Shown: positions 45,547 through 54,373 of the stretch, one piece after another | How positions within the stretch are numbered: the stretch's first letter is position 1 | Layout: every line of letters starts with the position of its first letter | Assembly (NCBI GenBank): GCA_048267165.1 | Contig: JBLWYD010000006.1 | Coordinates: forward strand, 1 to 64,000 | DNA: 64,000 nt | Source of the DNA: PGYR01 sp048267165 | GTDB lineage: Bacteria > Bacteroidota > Ignavibacteria > Kapaibacteriales > UBA2268 | Direction of reading: 5' to 3' | Program-made: the position numbers and the translations under genes | Notes under the pieces: generated by a model | Database searches by the model: none | Told to the model about the DNA's origin: nothing | The model's input: only the letters and a program-made list of their open reading frames with translations

Positions 45547-46119
45547 ATGAAGAAAAAAATTAAAAATAGTACTGATTTTGAACTAATCGGAATGCTCAGA
45601 AATGACAAGAAATTGTCTGGAGAGGCATTCAAAGAGTTGTATAGTAGATACTCTTCGCAAGTTCATGCGTACTGTTTCAAAATTTTCAATGACGAGCAAA
45701 CGGCAGAAGATATATTCCAAGAGACTTTTATGCGGTTCTACCAAAACGTAAGAGTGCAAGAAGGGAATGTAAGCGTACACGGTTACTTAATAACTATAGC
45801 AAGAAATTTATCTCTTAATCATAAAAAGAAGAATGAGAGAATAGTTTATTCGGATAAACTAGACTTGCTAGAAGACGACTACAACAGACAAGATAGGAAA
45901 GAACTACTGTCATTGATAAGCATGGCACTAGAACTACTAGAGTTCGACTACCAAGACGCTTTTATACTAAGAGAATATAACGGCCTATCTTACGAAGAGA
46001 TAGCTGAGGTTACTGGTACAACGCTCAACAATGCGAAATCAAGAGTATTCAGAGCAAGAAATAAAATTAAAGAAATTTTAAAACCATATTTGAAAGACTT
46101 AGAAAAGCACTTCAAATAG
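45547..46119 (+). CDS. ECF RNA polymerase sigma factor 1
   Basis: A 190 aa ECF sigma-70 factor with region 2 (FKELYSRYSSQVHAYCFKIF and TAEDIFQETFMRFYQ, near 28-65) and region 4 (DAFILREYNGLSYEEIAEVT and SRVFRARNKIKEIL, near 138-178). It is followed 11 bases later by its presumed anti-sigma gene. The second sigma factor at 49496 is a clear paralog (FGELYSRYSQKIYAYCLRV, NDIFQETF). Its targets are not visible. Confidence 0.92.
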   Translation: MKKKIKNSTDFELIGMLRNDKKLSGEAFKELYSRYSSQVHAYCFKIFNDEQTAEDIFQETFMRFYQNVRVQEGNVSVHGYLITIARNLSLNHKKKNERIVYSDKLDLLEDDYNRQDRKELLSLISMALELLEFDYQDAFILREYNGLSYEEIAEVTGTTLNNAKSRVFRARNKIKEILKPYLKDLEKHFK

Positions 46120-46130
46120 GGAGAAATAAT

Positions 46131-47387
46131 ATGAATCATGATAATCTAATAAACGAATATTTCGATGGGAATCTAGATAGCACCAACCAAGAGTTGCTAT
46201 TTGGTGAACTTTCAAACAGCGAAGAACTTCGCTACGATTTCAATCAACTCTTTGCTATGAAGTTAGCAATCGGTAAAGATACAGCTGCTTTCGTCCCTGC
46301 TGTTTCATCTACTGAAACACTTTTTTCAAATTTAGGAATAGCTGGCGTCGCTGGTTCTAGCTCTTTCGCAGGGTTTTGGTCTCTATACAAAGCACCAATT
46401 ATAACTGGCCTGATGGCCACAGTAGCTACTGCGTTAGTTATGCTTTGGCTCCTACCTATTGGCGATGGCAATACTAATTATCAGAAAAACGAGATACCAA
46501 TTGTTACAGCTCGTGAAACTAATGTTGCAAAACTAACAATAGAGCTACCAAGAGAAGCAATTGTAAAAAGTAGTGTAAATAATAATCAGAGTATGGGCTT
46601 GATGAACTCACAACAACTCAATAAGGTTATTTCTGATAATGCGAGACTTAATAGCCAAGTCAATAATCTTCAAAATCAGATTGCTAGTTTGAATGAAATT
46701 ACGAATAAGCTAAATAAAGAAAATAGTACCTTAAAGCTATCGAAAGAATCCTTAGCTAATAACGAATCGAGTCTTAACGATGTAGTTATGGCAGATAATA
46801 TCAACACAGTCTTCCAATCAAACTTTGCAAGTCAACCTAATTCTTATAGCTCTAACAATACGAATTTCATATTCAACAATATTAGTACATATAATCCTGA
46901 GACAAGTATAAAGCTAGAGGCTGCTCTTGGGCGATACTTTCAGTCACTTGGTTCTGACTTTGCCGAAAGAAACAATACTTTTTCAGATAACCTCAGAGTT
47001 AGTGGGCTTTATAATCTATCAAGAGAGTATTCGATTGGTCTAGACCTAAGACAAGAGAATTTCTATCAGGAATTTACTGATATAACTAATGAAGGTCAGA
47101 AATTAATATACCAACAACAACCAATAGTATATTCAGCTTCAATGTTATTCAGGTATGCACCTGAGTATTTGGAGTTTTTACAAATTAGACCAAATATTGA
47201 TCTATCTGTTGGGGCTTCTAATATCGGGGAACTGGCTCGTATAGGTGTTGGGCTAGACTATTATTTATTTGGAAATACTTATTTCTACTTTAAATCTGAT
47301 TATACTTTCTTAAGTTACTATCATAAGGATATTAATTTCTCATCCAACAAATTCGGTTCACATCTTGGAATTGGGGTAGAATTCTGA
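46131..47387 (+). CDS. Anti-sigma protein with periplasmic coiled coil and beta-barrel-like C-terminus (1)
   Basis: A 418 aa protein. Residues 1-70 are cytosolic (INEYFDGNLDSTNQELLF; no zinc-site Cys), homologous to the start of the second anti-sigma protein. One membrane helix lies near 88-110. A long periplasmic part includes a predicted coiled coil near 160-215 (ARLNSQVNNLQNQIASLNEI). Residues about 258-418 alternate as barrel strands and end GSHLGIGVEF, with the usual terminal Phe. It is 11 bases downstream of sigma factor 1. Function as anti-sigma factor is inferred from position and layout. Confidence 0.7.
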   Translation: MNHDNLINEYFDGNLDSTNQELLFGELSNSEELRYDFNQLFAMKLAIGKDTAAFVPAVSSTETLFSNLGIAGVAGSSSFAGFWSLYKAPIITGLMATVATALVMLWLLPIGDGNTNYQKNEIPIVTARETNVAKLTIELPREAIVKSSVNNNQSMGLMNSQQLNKVISDNARLNSQVNNLQNQIASLNEITNKLNKENSTLKLSKESLANNESSLNDVVMADNINTVFQSNFASQPNSYSSNNTNFIFNNISTYNPETSIKLEAALGRYFQSLGSDFAERNNTFSDNLRVSGLYNLSREYSIGLDLRQENFYQEFTDITNEGQKLIYQQQPIVYSASMLFRYAPEYLEFLQIRPNIDLSVGASNIGELARIGVGLDYYLFGNTYFYFKSDYTFLSYYHKDINFSSNKFGSHLGIGVEF

Positions 47388-48223
47388 TGAAAAAATACAT
47401 ACATATAATATTATCTGTTCTTATTGTGGCTATACTAGGCGCGTGTGAGGACTCTCTGGGGACTGATCCCGATTACAAAACTACTATAGTAGAGCGAGAT
47501 ACAGTAGTTCGCATTGATACTTTAATACATATTGATACGGTCATGAGCTCAGATTCTGCTGAGTATATTTTTACAATAGATTCATTGATAGTAGTTCGAG
47601 ATTCACTCGGGAACACAATAGATTCTTTGACAAAGGTTATTAGGGATATTAATACAAGGCCTATTGCCCCACGATTCCTAATGATAGTAGATTCTGTTAT
47701 GCCTTTCGCTACTTATGAAGGATTAGATACTATATTTGATGTTAATCAAAGGGATTTCGTAATTAGAGCTAGCAAGAAATCAGATTTAATTCCTTGGCAG
47801 ACCACTTACGCACCATTCATAGTTGAAATGGATACAAACTTGAATAGAAAAAGAGCTTGGATAGACTTTACTTTTGATGGCAGTATCAATTTAATCGACT
47901 CTAATATCGCTTATTTGCAACAGGTTTACATGGAATCATTGAATATTACGACCGATAGTATTCACATATATAATAAATACACTCTGAAAGAAGGACAAGG
48001 GAATAGTTCTTTTTCTGCTGCAGTTAGGGATTATAAATTGAATGATATATCTGCTGTTACACAAAAAGACGTCACTATTGAGTTTTTAGATTACCGTTTT
48101 GATAGTGAATCAAAATTGATTGGTTATGTAATTATCGTAGATATGAAATTAGAAGCTAGGGGGACTCAACTAAGTAGTCCCCAATCTAACTATAAATTCA
48201 GAGTTGAGCTACGATACCCTTAA
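47387..48223 (+). CDS. Lipoprotein linked to the sigma/anti-sigma operon
   Basis: A 278 aa protein with a lipobox near residue 20 (ILGAC). A heptad-rich stretch follows (VVRIDTLIHIDTVMSSDSAEY, read as IVERDTVVRIDTLIHIDTV), then a beta-rich domain. Its ATG shares one base with the stop of the anti-sigma gene, so it belongs to the same operon. It may be the periplasmic or surface partner of the anti-sigma protein (inference). Its end overlaps the convergent anti-sigma gene 2 by four bases. Confidence 0.7.
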   Translation: MKKYIHIILSVLIVAILGACEDSLGTDPDYKTTIVERDTVVRIDTLIHIDTVMSSDSAEYIFTIDSLIVVRDSLGNTIDSLTKVIRDINTRPIAPRFLMIVDSVMPFATYEGLDTIFDVNQRDFVIRASKKSDLIPWQTTYAPFIVEMDTNLNRKRAWIDFTFDGSINLIDSNIAYLQQVYMESLNITTDSIHIYNKYTLKEGQGNSSFSAAVRDYKLNDISAVTQKDVTIEFLDYRFDSESKLIGYVIIVDMKLEARGTQLSSPQSNYKFRVELRYP

Positions 48224-49479
48224 AACGAATACCTTAACCCAACATTAATACCATCTTTGTTAGTATTATACAGGCTTCCTTCGAAATTGTATTTGGCATA
48301 TTGCTTGCCATATCCAACTAACAGTGAGTAGTTGCTATTTATATTTAACATAAGACCAGATTCAAACCCACCAGCAAAACCGTTGGATATACCACCACCA
48401 CTTGCTTGTACATAAGGAACTATTAACCCATTGAGTATTAGCTCATCTGGTGCATAACGCAGACCCACCATAAATGATATCATCGATTCATTAGAGTATT
48501 GTACTTGCTCACCAGCTGAAAGTGGGTTCGCCACTCTCACTACGTAGCGTTCATTACCGATTAAACCAACAGCATGGAAGTCGTCTATAAATTCGAAGTT
48601 TACACCTATCATCATATCATTGAGTAAAGCAGTTTCGTTAGGGTTGTTTGCCCCACGCAATTCCAAAGCGAAACCGCTCTTCTCTTCAAATACGAAATTA
48701 GGGATACTGAATCCTAAATCAGAAGCGTCGCTAGTGCTGAGTCTATTGACTTTCACTATCGCATAACCATTCTCATTTATCTTATGTATTTCTTTACTTG
48801 GATTATTTGCACTATTTGATTGTCGTTCGAAATTCGTTGCTATATCATTATTAGCTGCAAATATTTCTGATGAACTTTCTTCATTATTATCTTCACTAAT
48901 CGCAATTGGTAACGAAGAACTTCTAACTGGTTGGTAGTTAGAGTTATTTCTGTTATTATTGGTTGCTTTCTCTTCTGTTTTATCAACTGAGCTAACTATA
49001 GGTAAATTAGAGTGAGAGGCATCGTCATAATAATTCTGAGCCAATGTAACGCCAGCACCGCTTTCATCTATAGTTGGCAATCCTTTGTCAAAAGTCATAA
49101 ACAAGAACGTAGATATCAGAGCAGCTACGGCTATAGAGCCAAGAGTTGATAGATTATCTTTGAAAATATTAAGCATTCCCACACCTGATGCCGAAGCAAA
49201 TATAGCCGCACCCGGCTTTCTTCTAGTTTCGTTCACGACTGAAGTCGGAGCTCCCCCAGAAGGGATGGAAAAACCCAAGCTACTGAACACCGCGTTAGTA
49301 GTTTCGATTGGTGGCGATATGCTATTCATATCATTAGAAGCTATTTTCATAATACTTAGCTGCTGTTGGAAATCTCCTCGCAGCGCTTGGTCCGATGCTA
49401 ATGCTTGGAACAAAGCATCTTCTTGGGGCTGTTTAAGTCCCGTATCCAAGTATTCGTGTATCATTTGGTTGTATGACAT
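48220..49479 (-). CDS. Anti-sigma protein with beta-barrel-like C-terminus (2)
   Basis: A 419 aa protein started at the ATG at 49479 (the in-frame TTG at 49491 has no better signal). It repeats the layout of the 46131 gene: cytosolic N-terminus (IHEYLDTGLKQPQEDALFQ, 1-75), a membrane helix near 111-130, a long Ser/Asn-rich periplasmic linker (no coiled coil seen) and a C-terminal barrel-like region from about 265 to the final VGLRYSF. FMVGLRYAPDEL matches SMLFRYAPEYL of the other. It lies 16 bases downstream of sigma factor 2. Confidence 0.7.
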   Translation of the reverse strand: MSYNQMIHEYLDTGLKQPQEDALFQALASDQALRGDFQQQLSIMKIASNDMNSISPPIETTNAVFSSLGFSIPSGGAPTSVVNETRRKPGAAIFASASGVGMLNIFKDNLSTLGSIAVAALISTFLFMTFDKGLPTIDESGAGVTLAQNYYDDASHSNLPIVSSVDKTEEKATNNNRNNSNYQPVRSSSLPIAISEDNNEESSSEIFAANNDIATNFERQSNSANNPSKEIHKINENGYAIVKVNRLSTSDASDLGFSIPNFVFEEKSGFALELRGANNPNETALLNDMMIGVNFEFIDDFHAVGLIGNERYVVRVANPLSAGEQVQYSNESMISFMVGLRYAPDELILNGLIVPYVQASGGGISNGFAGGFESGLMLNINSNYSLLVGYGKQYAKYNFEGSLYNTNKDGINVGLRYSF

Positions 49480-49495
49480 TATAAAACTCAATTAT

Positions 49496-50059
49496 TTATT
49501 TATTTGATATCTCATGTAAATAAGGAGCAAGTATCTCCTTAATCTTTTCTTTAGCACGCCAGAATCTATTTCTTATAGTAGATTCGGGAGTGTTTGTTAT
49601 CTCGGCTATCTCTTTATAAGAAAACCCGTGATATTGTCGCAAAATGAATGCATCTTTGTATTCGAATTCCAAAAGCTCAAGTGCATTGGAAATCAAATCA
49701 AGCAGTTCTTTTTGCTCATAACCAGTATCATTTGTCTGCAAATTGTACTCTTCTAAGTCTATATGCACTTTCTTACCTCTAGTATAGTTTATACATAGGT
49801 TACGAGCTATTGTTATCATTAATCCTGATACACTTGAAGTTTCAGTACTTGATTTAGCCGTATTAAAGAAATTGCAAAAAGTTTCTTGGAAGATGTCATT
49901 CGCATCTTCTTTGTTACCAGTTACTCGGAGGCAATACGCATAGATTTTTTGCGAATAACGCGAGTATAGTTCTCCGAATGCCAGTTCGGCTTCAGATTGA
50001 ACTCCACTTAGTAATTTGAATAATTCTAAGTCGGAATATTTACTATACTTTTTGTCCAT
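49496..50059 (-). CDS. ECF RNA polymerase sigma factor 2
   Basis: A 187 aa ECF sigma factor, paralog of the one at 45547: region 2 with FGELYSRYSQKIYAYCLRV and NDIFQETFCNFF, region 4 with DAFILRQYHGFSYKEIAEIT and STIRNRFWRAKEKIKEIL. It heads the minus-strand pair with anti-sigma protein 2. The two pairs face each other tail to tail around the lipoprotein gene. Confidence 0.92.
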   Translation of the reverse strand: MDKKYSKYSDLELFKLLSGVQSEAELAFGELYSRYSQKIYAYCLRVTGNKEDANDIFQETFCNFFNTAKSSTETSSVSGLMITIARNLCINYTRGKKVHIDLEEYNLQTNDTGYEQKELLDLISNALELLEFEYKDAFILRQYHGFSYKEIAEITNTPESTIRNRFWRAKEKIKEILAPYLHEISNK

Positions 50060-50331
50060 TTGTAATTCCTCTAACTATAAAGACACATGAACAGCAAAAA
50101 CGTCTCAACAAAATGCAACTTTTTTTTGCTTTTCTACATGAGTTATATCATCAAATCCAATATAAGTAACTGTTTTATAATATCATAGAGCTTTTGAAAA
50201 TAAATAAATTATTTTTTGTTAATTGTTGATAATTTGATGAGAAAATTGATTTTTAGCCAATTTTGACCATTTTCTGATAATTTCATATTTGTTAATTATT
50301 GTGATTTTTCCCCAAAATTAGCCCTATTTAT
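50060..50331. other. AT-rich spacer upstream of sigma factor 2
   Basis: Very AT-rich sequence with no plausible gene. It probably contains the promoter of the minus-strand sigma gene and of the leader that follows. Confidence 0.5.
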
Positions 50332-50474
50332 ACAAAAACAGGACACTACAAACGGGGGAAGTTTGAAAGTGTCCTGTAATATCGACGTTTTAAAAACGCT
50401 CGATCGAATAATGACAATTAAACACCTACAAATATGAAGCCAGAAATATGTCGTATTAAATTATTATTATTCGT
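50332..50474 (+). repeat. hutU-type leader, copy A
   Basis: 143 bases that match 51635-51783 with five substitutions and one six-base gap. It contains a hairpin with arms CAGGACACT (50339-50347) and AGTGTCCTG (50368-50376), an inner stem CAAAC/GTTTG, and a short ORF from 50434 to 50481 (MKPEICRIKLLLFVN). Here it precedes a TPR lipoprotein gene. Confidence 0.75.
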
Positions 50475-50514
50475 AAATTGAGTGGTAAAAACAACCAATT
50501 ACTTTATTGCAACT

Positions 50515-51468
50515 ATGCCTAATAGAATCTTCAAAATCCATTTACTATTAGTTCTTATAACGATACCTCTTTCATGTCAATCGCAAGATTCACAAGTTGA
50601 CAACACAAAACCAATGTATGGTGAAGTTAAAAAGAGTATAGAACACAAAAAAATTGATAACGACTTTATTCAAGAATGTTTAACACAATTTGGTACTATT
50701 GATAGTTCAGTGATAGTTATTACAGATAATGCTTGGAGATATTACTATAATAACGATCTGAAAACGGCAATGAAAAGATTTAATCAAGTCTGGTTATTGA
50801 ATCCTAATTATCCAGATTCTTATTTTGGTTTTGCCTCATTATCAGAGACTTTAGGGGATTTTTCAGGAGCAGAACGTTTATACAAGATTGGATTTGAAAA
50901 AGACACAAATTGGAATAGAGCAGAAACTATTTTTCAAAAAATTGCTGATTGTAAAGAACAATTAAATGACATTGAAGGAGTAATTAACGCTTATACTTCA
51001 ATTATAAATTTGAATCCAAATAATGCTTTTGCATTTAAAAAAATTGGATATTTTCATATGCAATCAAATAATTTTAGTGAATCAATTAAAGCCTATAATA
51101 AGGCAATAGAATTGGACCCAAAAGATGAGATGACTTTTAATAATAGAGGCTACTTATATCAAACAAATAAAAAGTTTGAGAAAGCAATTAATGATTACAC
51201 TATTGCCATCGAAATAAACCCTAAATACATTAGCGCATTGGTAAATAGGGGCATTTCAGAAATGGAAATCAATCAATTTCAAAAAGCAAAGTCTGATTTT
51301 GAAAAATGTGTTTTACTTGACAAGAATGCAGGGGAATTAAGACGTATTTTGGCTCTTTCCGAATTAAAATTGAATGAAATTTCAAGTGCTTGCGATAATT
51401 TGAGATTAGCTTTAAAACTGGGCGATGAAAGTTCAAAGGCTCTGATTGAGGAAAATTGTACTAATTAA
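50515..51468 (+). CDS. TPR-repeat lipoprotein
   Basis: A 317 aa protein. The ATG at 50515 starts a lipoprotein signal with lipobox IPLSC (Cys at about residue 21); the open frame reaches 50482 but with no start suited to a signal. From about residue 65 there are six to seven TPR units, for example AFKKIGYFHMQSNNFSESIK and TFNNRGYLYQTNKKFEKAIN. TPR lipoproteins act as scaffolds in the periplasm or outer membrane. The gene lies between two copies of the hutU leader, so it was probably inserted there. Confidence 0.85.
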   Translation: MPNRIFKIHLLLVLITIPLSCQSQDSQVDNTKPMYGEVKKSIEHKKIDNDFIQECLTQFGTIDSSVIVITDNAWRYYYNNDLKTAMKRFNQVWLLNPNYPDSYFGFASLSETLGDFSGAERLYKIGFEKDTNWNRAETIFQKIADCKEQLNDIEGVINAYTSIINLNPNNAFAFKKIGYFHMQSNNFSESIKAYNKAIELDPKDEMTFNNRGYLYQTNKKFEKAINDYTIAIEINPKYISALVNRGISEMEINQFQKAKSDFEKCVLLDKNAGELRRILALSELKLNEISSACDNLRLALKLGDESSKALIEENCTN

Positions 51469-51634
51469 CTTTCTCATTTGTCTCATTCAACTCTAATTAT
51501 TGAACTATCCAATAAACTCTCAACCCTTAAAATTTTTTAATTACTTAGCTCTAGCACTTGAATTGAAAGATTAGAGTGGACGTATGCAGTTCTTCTCTAC
51601 AGATTCCCGACAAATATGACACACCCAACCTAAA
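51469..51634. other. Spacer before leader copy B
   Basis: No gene and no clear motif. With copy B (51635-51783) it makes up the 350 bases between the TPR gene and hutU. Confidence 0.5.
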
Positions 51635-51783
51635 ACAAAAACAGGACATTACAAACGGGGGAAGTCTGAAAGTGTCCTGTAATATCGACGTTATAAAAAC
51701 GCTCGATCGAATAATGACAATTAAACACCTACAAATATGAAGCCAAAAATATGTCGAATTAAATTATTATTTTTGTTATTCGT
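51635..51783 (+). repeat. hutU leader, copy B, with hairpin and leader ORF
   Basis: Second copy of the leader. The hairpin arms are CAGGACATT (51642-51650) and AGTGTCCTG (51671-51679); the C-to-T change against copy A turns a C-G pair into a U-G pair. A leader ORF runs from 51737 to 51829 (MKPKICRIKLLFLLFVKYV...) and overlaps the hutU start by 11 bases. Between copies, the ORF differs by one synonymous change, one Glu/Lys change and an in-frame six-base gap. Confidence 0.7.
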
Positions 51784-51818
51784 CAAGTACGTGAAAACAA
51801 ATAAAATGAGATTGATAA

Positions 51819-53477
51819 ATGACTACTAAAAGAACAGTAACTGTACCAAGAGGTACCGAATTAACTTGTAAAAACTGGCAACTAGAAGCCGCGTACCGTA
51901 TGATACACCACAATCTAGACCCTGAAAATGCTGAAAGACCAGAAGAACTAATAGTATATGGTGGACTAGGAAAAGCAGCCAGAAATTGGGAAAGCTTTGA
52001 CGCTATTACCAATACTCTAAAGAATATGGATATAGATGAGACACTCTTAGTCCAATCAGGTAAGCCAGTTGGCGTTGCTAAGACATATACTGCTGCTCCT
52101 AGAGTAATAATAGCCAATTCTAACTTAGTGCCGAACTGGGCGAATTGGGAGCATTTCCGTGAGTTGGATAAGAAAGGATTGATGATGTACGGACAGATGA
52201 CGGCTGGTAGTTGGATTTATATCGGTACTCAGGGCATCGTCCAAGGGACTTACGAGACTTTTGCTGAGTGTGCTAGACAGCATTTCGGTGGTACGCTGAA
52301 TGGAAGATTCCTACTAACTGGTGGAATGGGCGGTATGGGTGGAGCTCAACCGCTAGCGGCTAAGTTTGCTGGTGCCGCTTCGATTACAGTCGAGATAGAT
52401 GAGACAAGAATAGACAAACGTATCCACGATGGATATTGCGATGTGAAAGTTGACAATCTGGACGATGCGCTTAGAATAATGGAAGAAGCTAAGAATAATA
52501 ATGAAGCAAAGTCAATTGGACTTATCGGAAATACAGCAGAAGTACTTCCCGAACTAATGAGACGTGGGATTGTGCCTGATATCGTAACTGACCAAACCTC
52601 AGCACACGACCCACTGAACGGTTATTACCCTGCTGGATATAGCAAAGATGAAGCTGATAAGCTAAGAGCTGCTGACCCAGAGAAATATTTGGCGGAAGTT
52701 TACAAATCAATAACTACTCACGTTGAGACTATGGTAGAGTTCCAGAAAAAAGGTGCTGTAGTATTCGATTATGGAAATAATATACGTGGTGTAGCTCAAG
52801 ACAATGGCGGTTACAAAGACGCATTCGCTTTCAAAGGATTCGTACCGGAGTATATCAGACCACTGTTCTGCGATGGTAAAGGCCCTTTCCGTTGGGTAGC
52901 ATTATCGGGTAATCCTGATGATATAGCTGTAACGGATGCAGCTATCAAGAATCTATTCCCAGACAATGAGCCTCTTCACAAATGGATAGACAATGCAGCC
53001 GCTAATATCGGTTACCAAGCGTTACCGGCTCGTATTTGTTGGCTTGGCTATGGCGAACGTGCTTTAGCTGGACAGCTATTCAACGAATTAGTTAGAACAG
53101 GCAAAGTCTCTGCACCAATAGTAATAGGGCGTGACCACTTGGATTGCGGTTCAGTTGCCTCACCTTACAGAGAGACAGAAGGGATGATTGACGGATCTGA
53201 TGCCGTGTCTGATTGGGTATTCTTGAACTTTGCACTGAATGCTATCGGTGGAGCTTCATGGGTTTCACTACACCATGGTGGCGGAGTAGGTATGGGCTTG
53301 TCACAACACGCAGGTATGGTAGTAGTCGCTGACGGTACAGATGAAGCCAAAGGAAGATTAGAAAGAGTGCTGACTTATGACCCACTAATGGGAATACTAA
53401 GGCACGCAGACGCTGGCTACGAAAGAGCTACAGACAACGCAAAGAAATTTGATATAAATATACCAATGGGTAAGTAG
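51819..53477 (+). CDS. hutU: Urocanate hydratase
   Basis: A 552 aa enzyme converting urocanate to imidazolonepropionate in histidine degradation, with NAD+ as an electrophilic cofactor. Visible motifs are VYGGLGKAARNW near residue 46, FLLTGGMGGMGGAQPLA near 165, VTDQTSAHDPLNGYYP near 255 and ARICWLGYGERA near 407 with the active-site Cys. Length is normal. The other hut genes are not beside it. It abuts the convergent ArsR gene with no spacer. Its leader carries a hairpin and a small overlapping ORF. Confidence 0.96.
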   Translation: MTTKRTVTVPRGTELTCKNWQLEAAYRMIHHNLDPENAERPEELIVYGGLGKAARNWESFDAITNTLKNMDIDETLLVQSGKPVGVAKTYTAAPRVIIANSNLVPNWANWEHFRELDKKGLMMYGQMTAGSWIYIGTQGIVQGTYETFAECARQHFGGTLNGRFLLTGGMGGMGGAQPLAAKFAGAASITVEIDETRIDKRIHDGYCDVKVDNLDDALRIMEEAKNNNEAKSIGLIGNTAEVLPELMRRGIVPDIVTDQTSAHDPLNGYYPAGYSKDEADKLRAADPEKYLAEVYKSITTHVETMVEFQKKGAVVFDYGNNIRGVAQDNGGYKDAFAFKGFVPEYIRPLFCDGKGPFRWVALSGNPDDIAVTDAAIKNLFPDNEPLHKWIDNAAANIGYQALPARICWLGYGERALAGQLFNELVRTGKVSAPIVIGRDHLDCGSVASPYRETEGMIDGSDAVSDWVFLNFALNAIGGASWVSLHHGGGVGMGLSQHAGMVVVADGTDEAKGRLERVLTYDPLMGILRHADAGYERATDNAKKFDINIPMGK

Positions 53478-53792
53478 TTAGTCTGATTCGTCAAGTGCTT
53501 TTTCTAAGTCGGATAATTTATTATTCCAGAAACTATGCAACTTTATAAACCAGTCGCTTACTTCGTTTAGTTGCTCTAAGTTTATTTTACAAAATTTTTC
53601 ACGTCCTACTGAAGAGAGTTCAATCAAACCCTCTTCAGCTAGGATGTTTATATTCTTAGTTACTGCTTGCCTTGACTCTTTGATTTCAGCCGTTATCTGG
53701 CTAATATTCAATTCTTCATCACTTTTGGCAAGCAATTCCAAAATGTCTCTACGTTGTTTTAAGGCAATAGCTTTGTAAACATCTTTTAACAT
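53478..53792 (-). CDS. ArsR-type winged-helix regulator
   Basis: A 104 aa regulator from the ATG at 53792 (the frame is open to 53849 inside the SRPBCC gene). DVYKAIALKQRRDILELLA and ISQITAEIKESRQAVTKNI then LAEEGLIELSSVGREKFCKI show the winged helix and wing of the ArsR group that partners SRPBCC proteins. There is no metal-site CxC. It overlaps the upstream SRPBCC gene by seven bases. In most genomes the regulator comes first; here it is second. Confidence 0.88.
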   Translation of the reverse strand: MLKDVYKAIALKQRRDILELLAKSDEELNISQITAEIKESRQAVTKNINILAEEGLIELSSVGREKFCKINLEQLNEVSDWFIKLHSFWNNKLSDLEKALDESD

Positions 53793-54226
53793 GATTCTTC
53801 TATTTGACCATTTATTAATTTTGTTAGATTTGTAAGGTGATACATCCATCCAGAATCAACACTTTCGATTGTCTTAACGAAGTCCTTAAGTTTATCATTA
53901 CCTTTGTGAATTACTGTCAAATATGTTCCACCGTCATCTGTACTCTCTAATAACCAAGTTACTTCAGTGAATTCAGTTATATCACTCGTTTTAAAAGTAT
54001 GAACAAATTTCTTATTTTCAACTACTTCTAGGACAGTTCCAATTATTCCGCCTCCTTCACATGATTCAGACGAATCCGTATCCAAATGGTATTTACCATC
54101 TTGCTTTAGCTCTAATTCCCTAACAGGAAGAAACCATTTTGAGATATATTCTCCATCCGTAATAAATTTCCAAACTTTCTCAATCGGATGATTAAATCTT
54201 TTCTTTATATATACTGAATGTACCAT
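53786..54226 (-). CDS. SRPBCC (AHSA1-like) ligand-binding protein
   Basis: A 146 aa START/SRPBCC-fold protein: VYIKKRFNHPIEKVWKFITD at the start, YISKWFLPVRELELKQDGKY near 28 and VTWLLESTDDGGTYLTVIHKG near 88. AHSA1-type proteins form a hydrophobic cavity for small ligands and are often encoded with ArsR regulators, as here. The ligand is unknown. Confidence 0.9.
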   Translation of the reverse strand: MVHSVYIKKRFNHPIEKVWKFITDGEYISKWFLPVRELELKQDGKYHLDTDSSESCEGGGIIGTVLEVVENKKFVHTFKTSDITEFTEVTWLLESTDDGGTYLTVIHKGNDKLKDFVKTIESVDSGWMYHLTNLTKLINGQIEESC

Positions 54227-54283
54227 ATTATTCCTCAGGTGTTTTAATTAATAATTCAAACTTAGATAAATACAATTAAATAC

Positions 54284-54299
54284 GCAACTAAAAAGTTGC
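54284..54299. promoter_or_regulatory. Inverted repeat, possible ArsR operator
   Basis: GCAACT and AGTTGC arms with four A between them, in the divergent spacer between the SRPBCC/ArsR operon and the SDR gene. ArsR proteins bind such 12-2-12-like or shorter palindromes; assignment to this ArsR is inference. Confidence 0.5.
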
Positions 54300-54373
54300 A
54301 TATAATTGTAAAATTATATTTCCATTTTTACGTTATGGGGTATGAAAGAATAAATAATAAAAAGAGAAGATAA

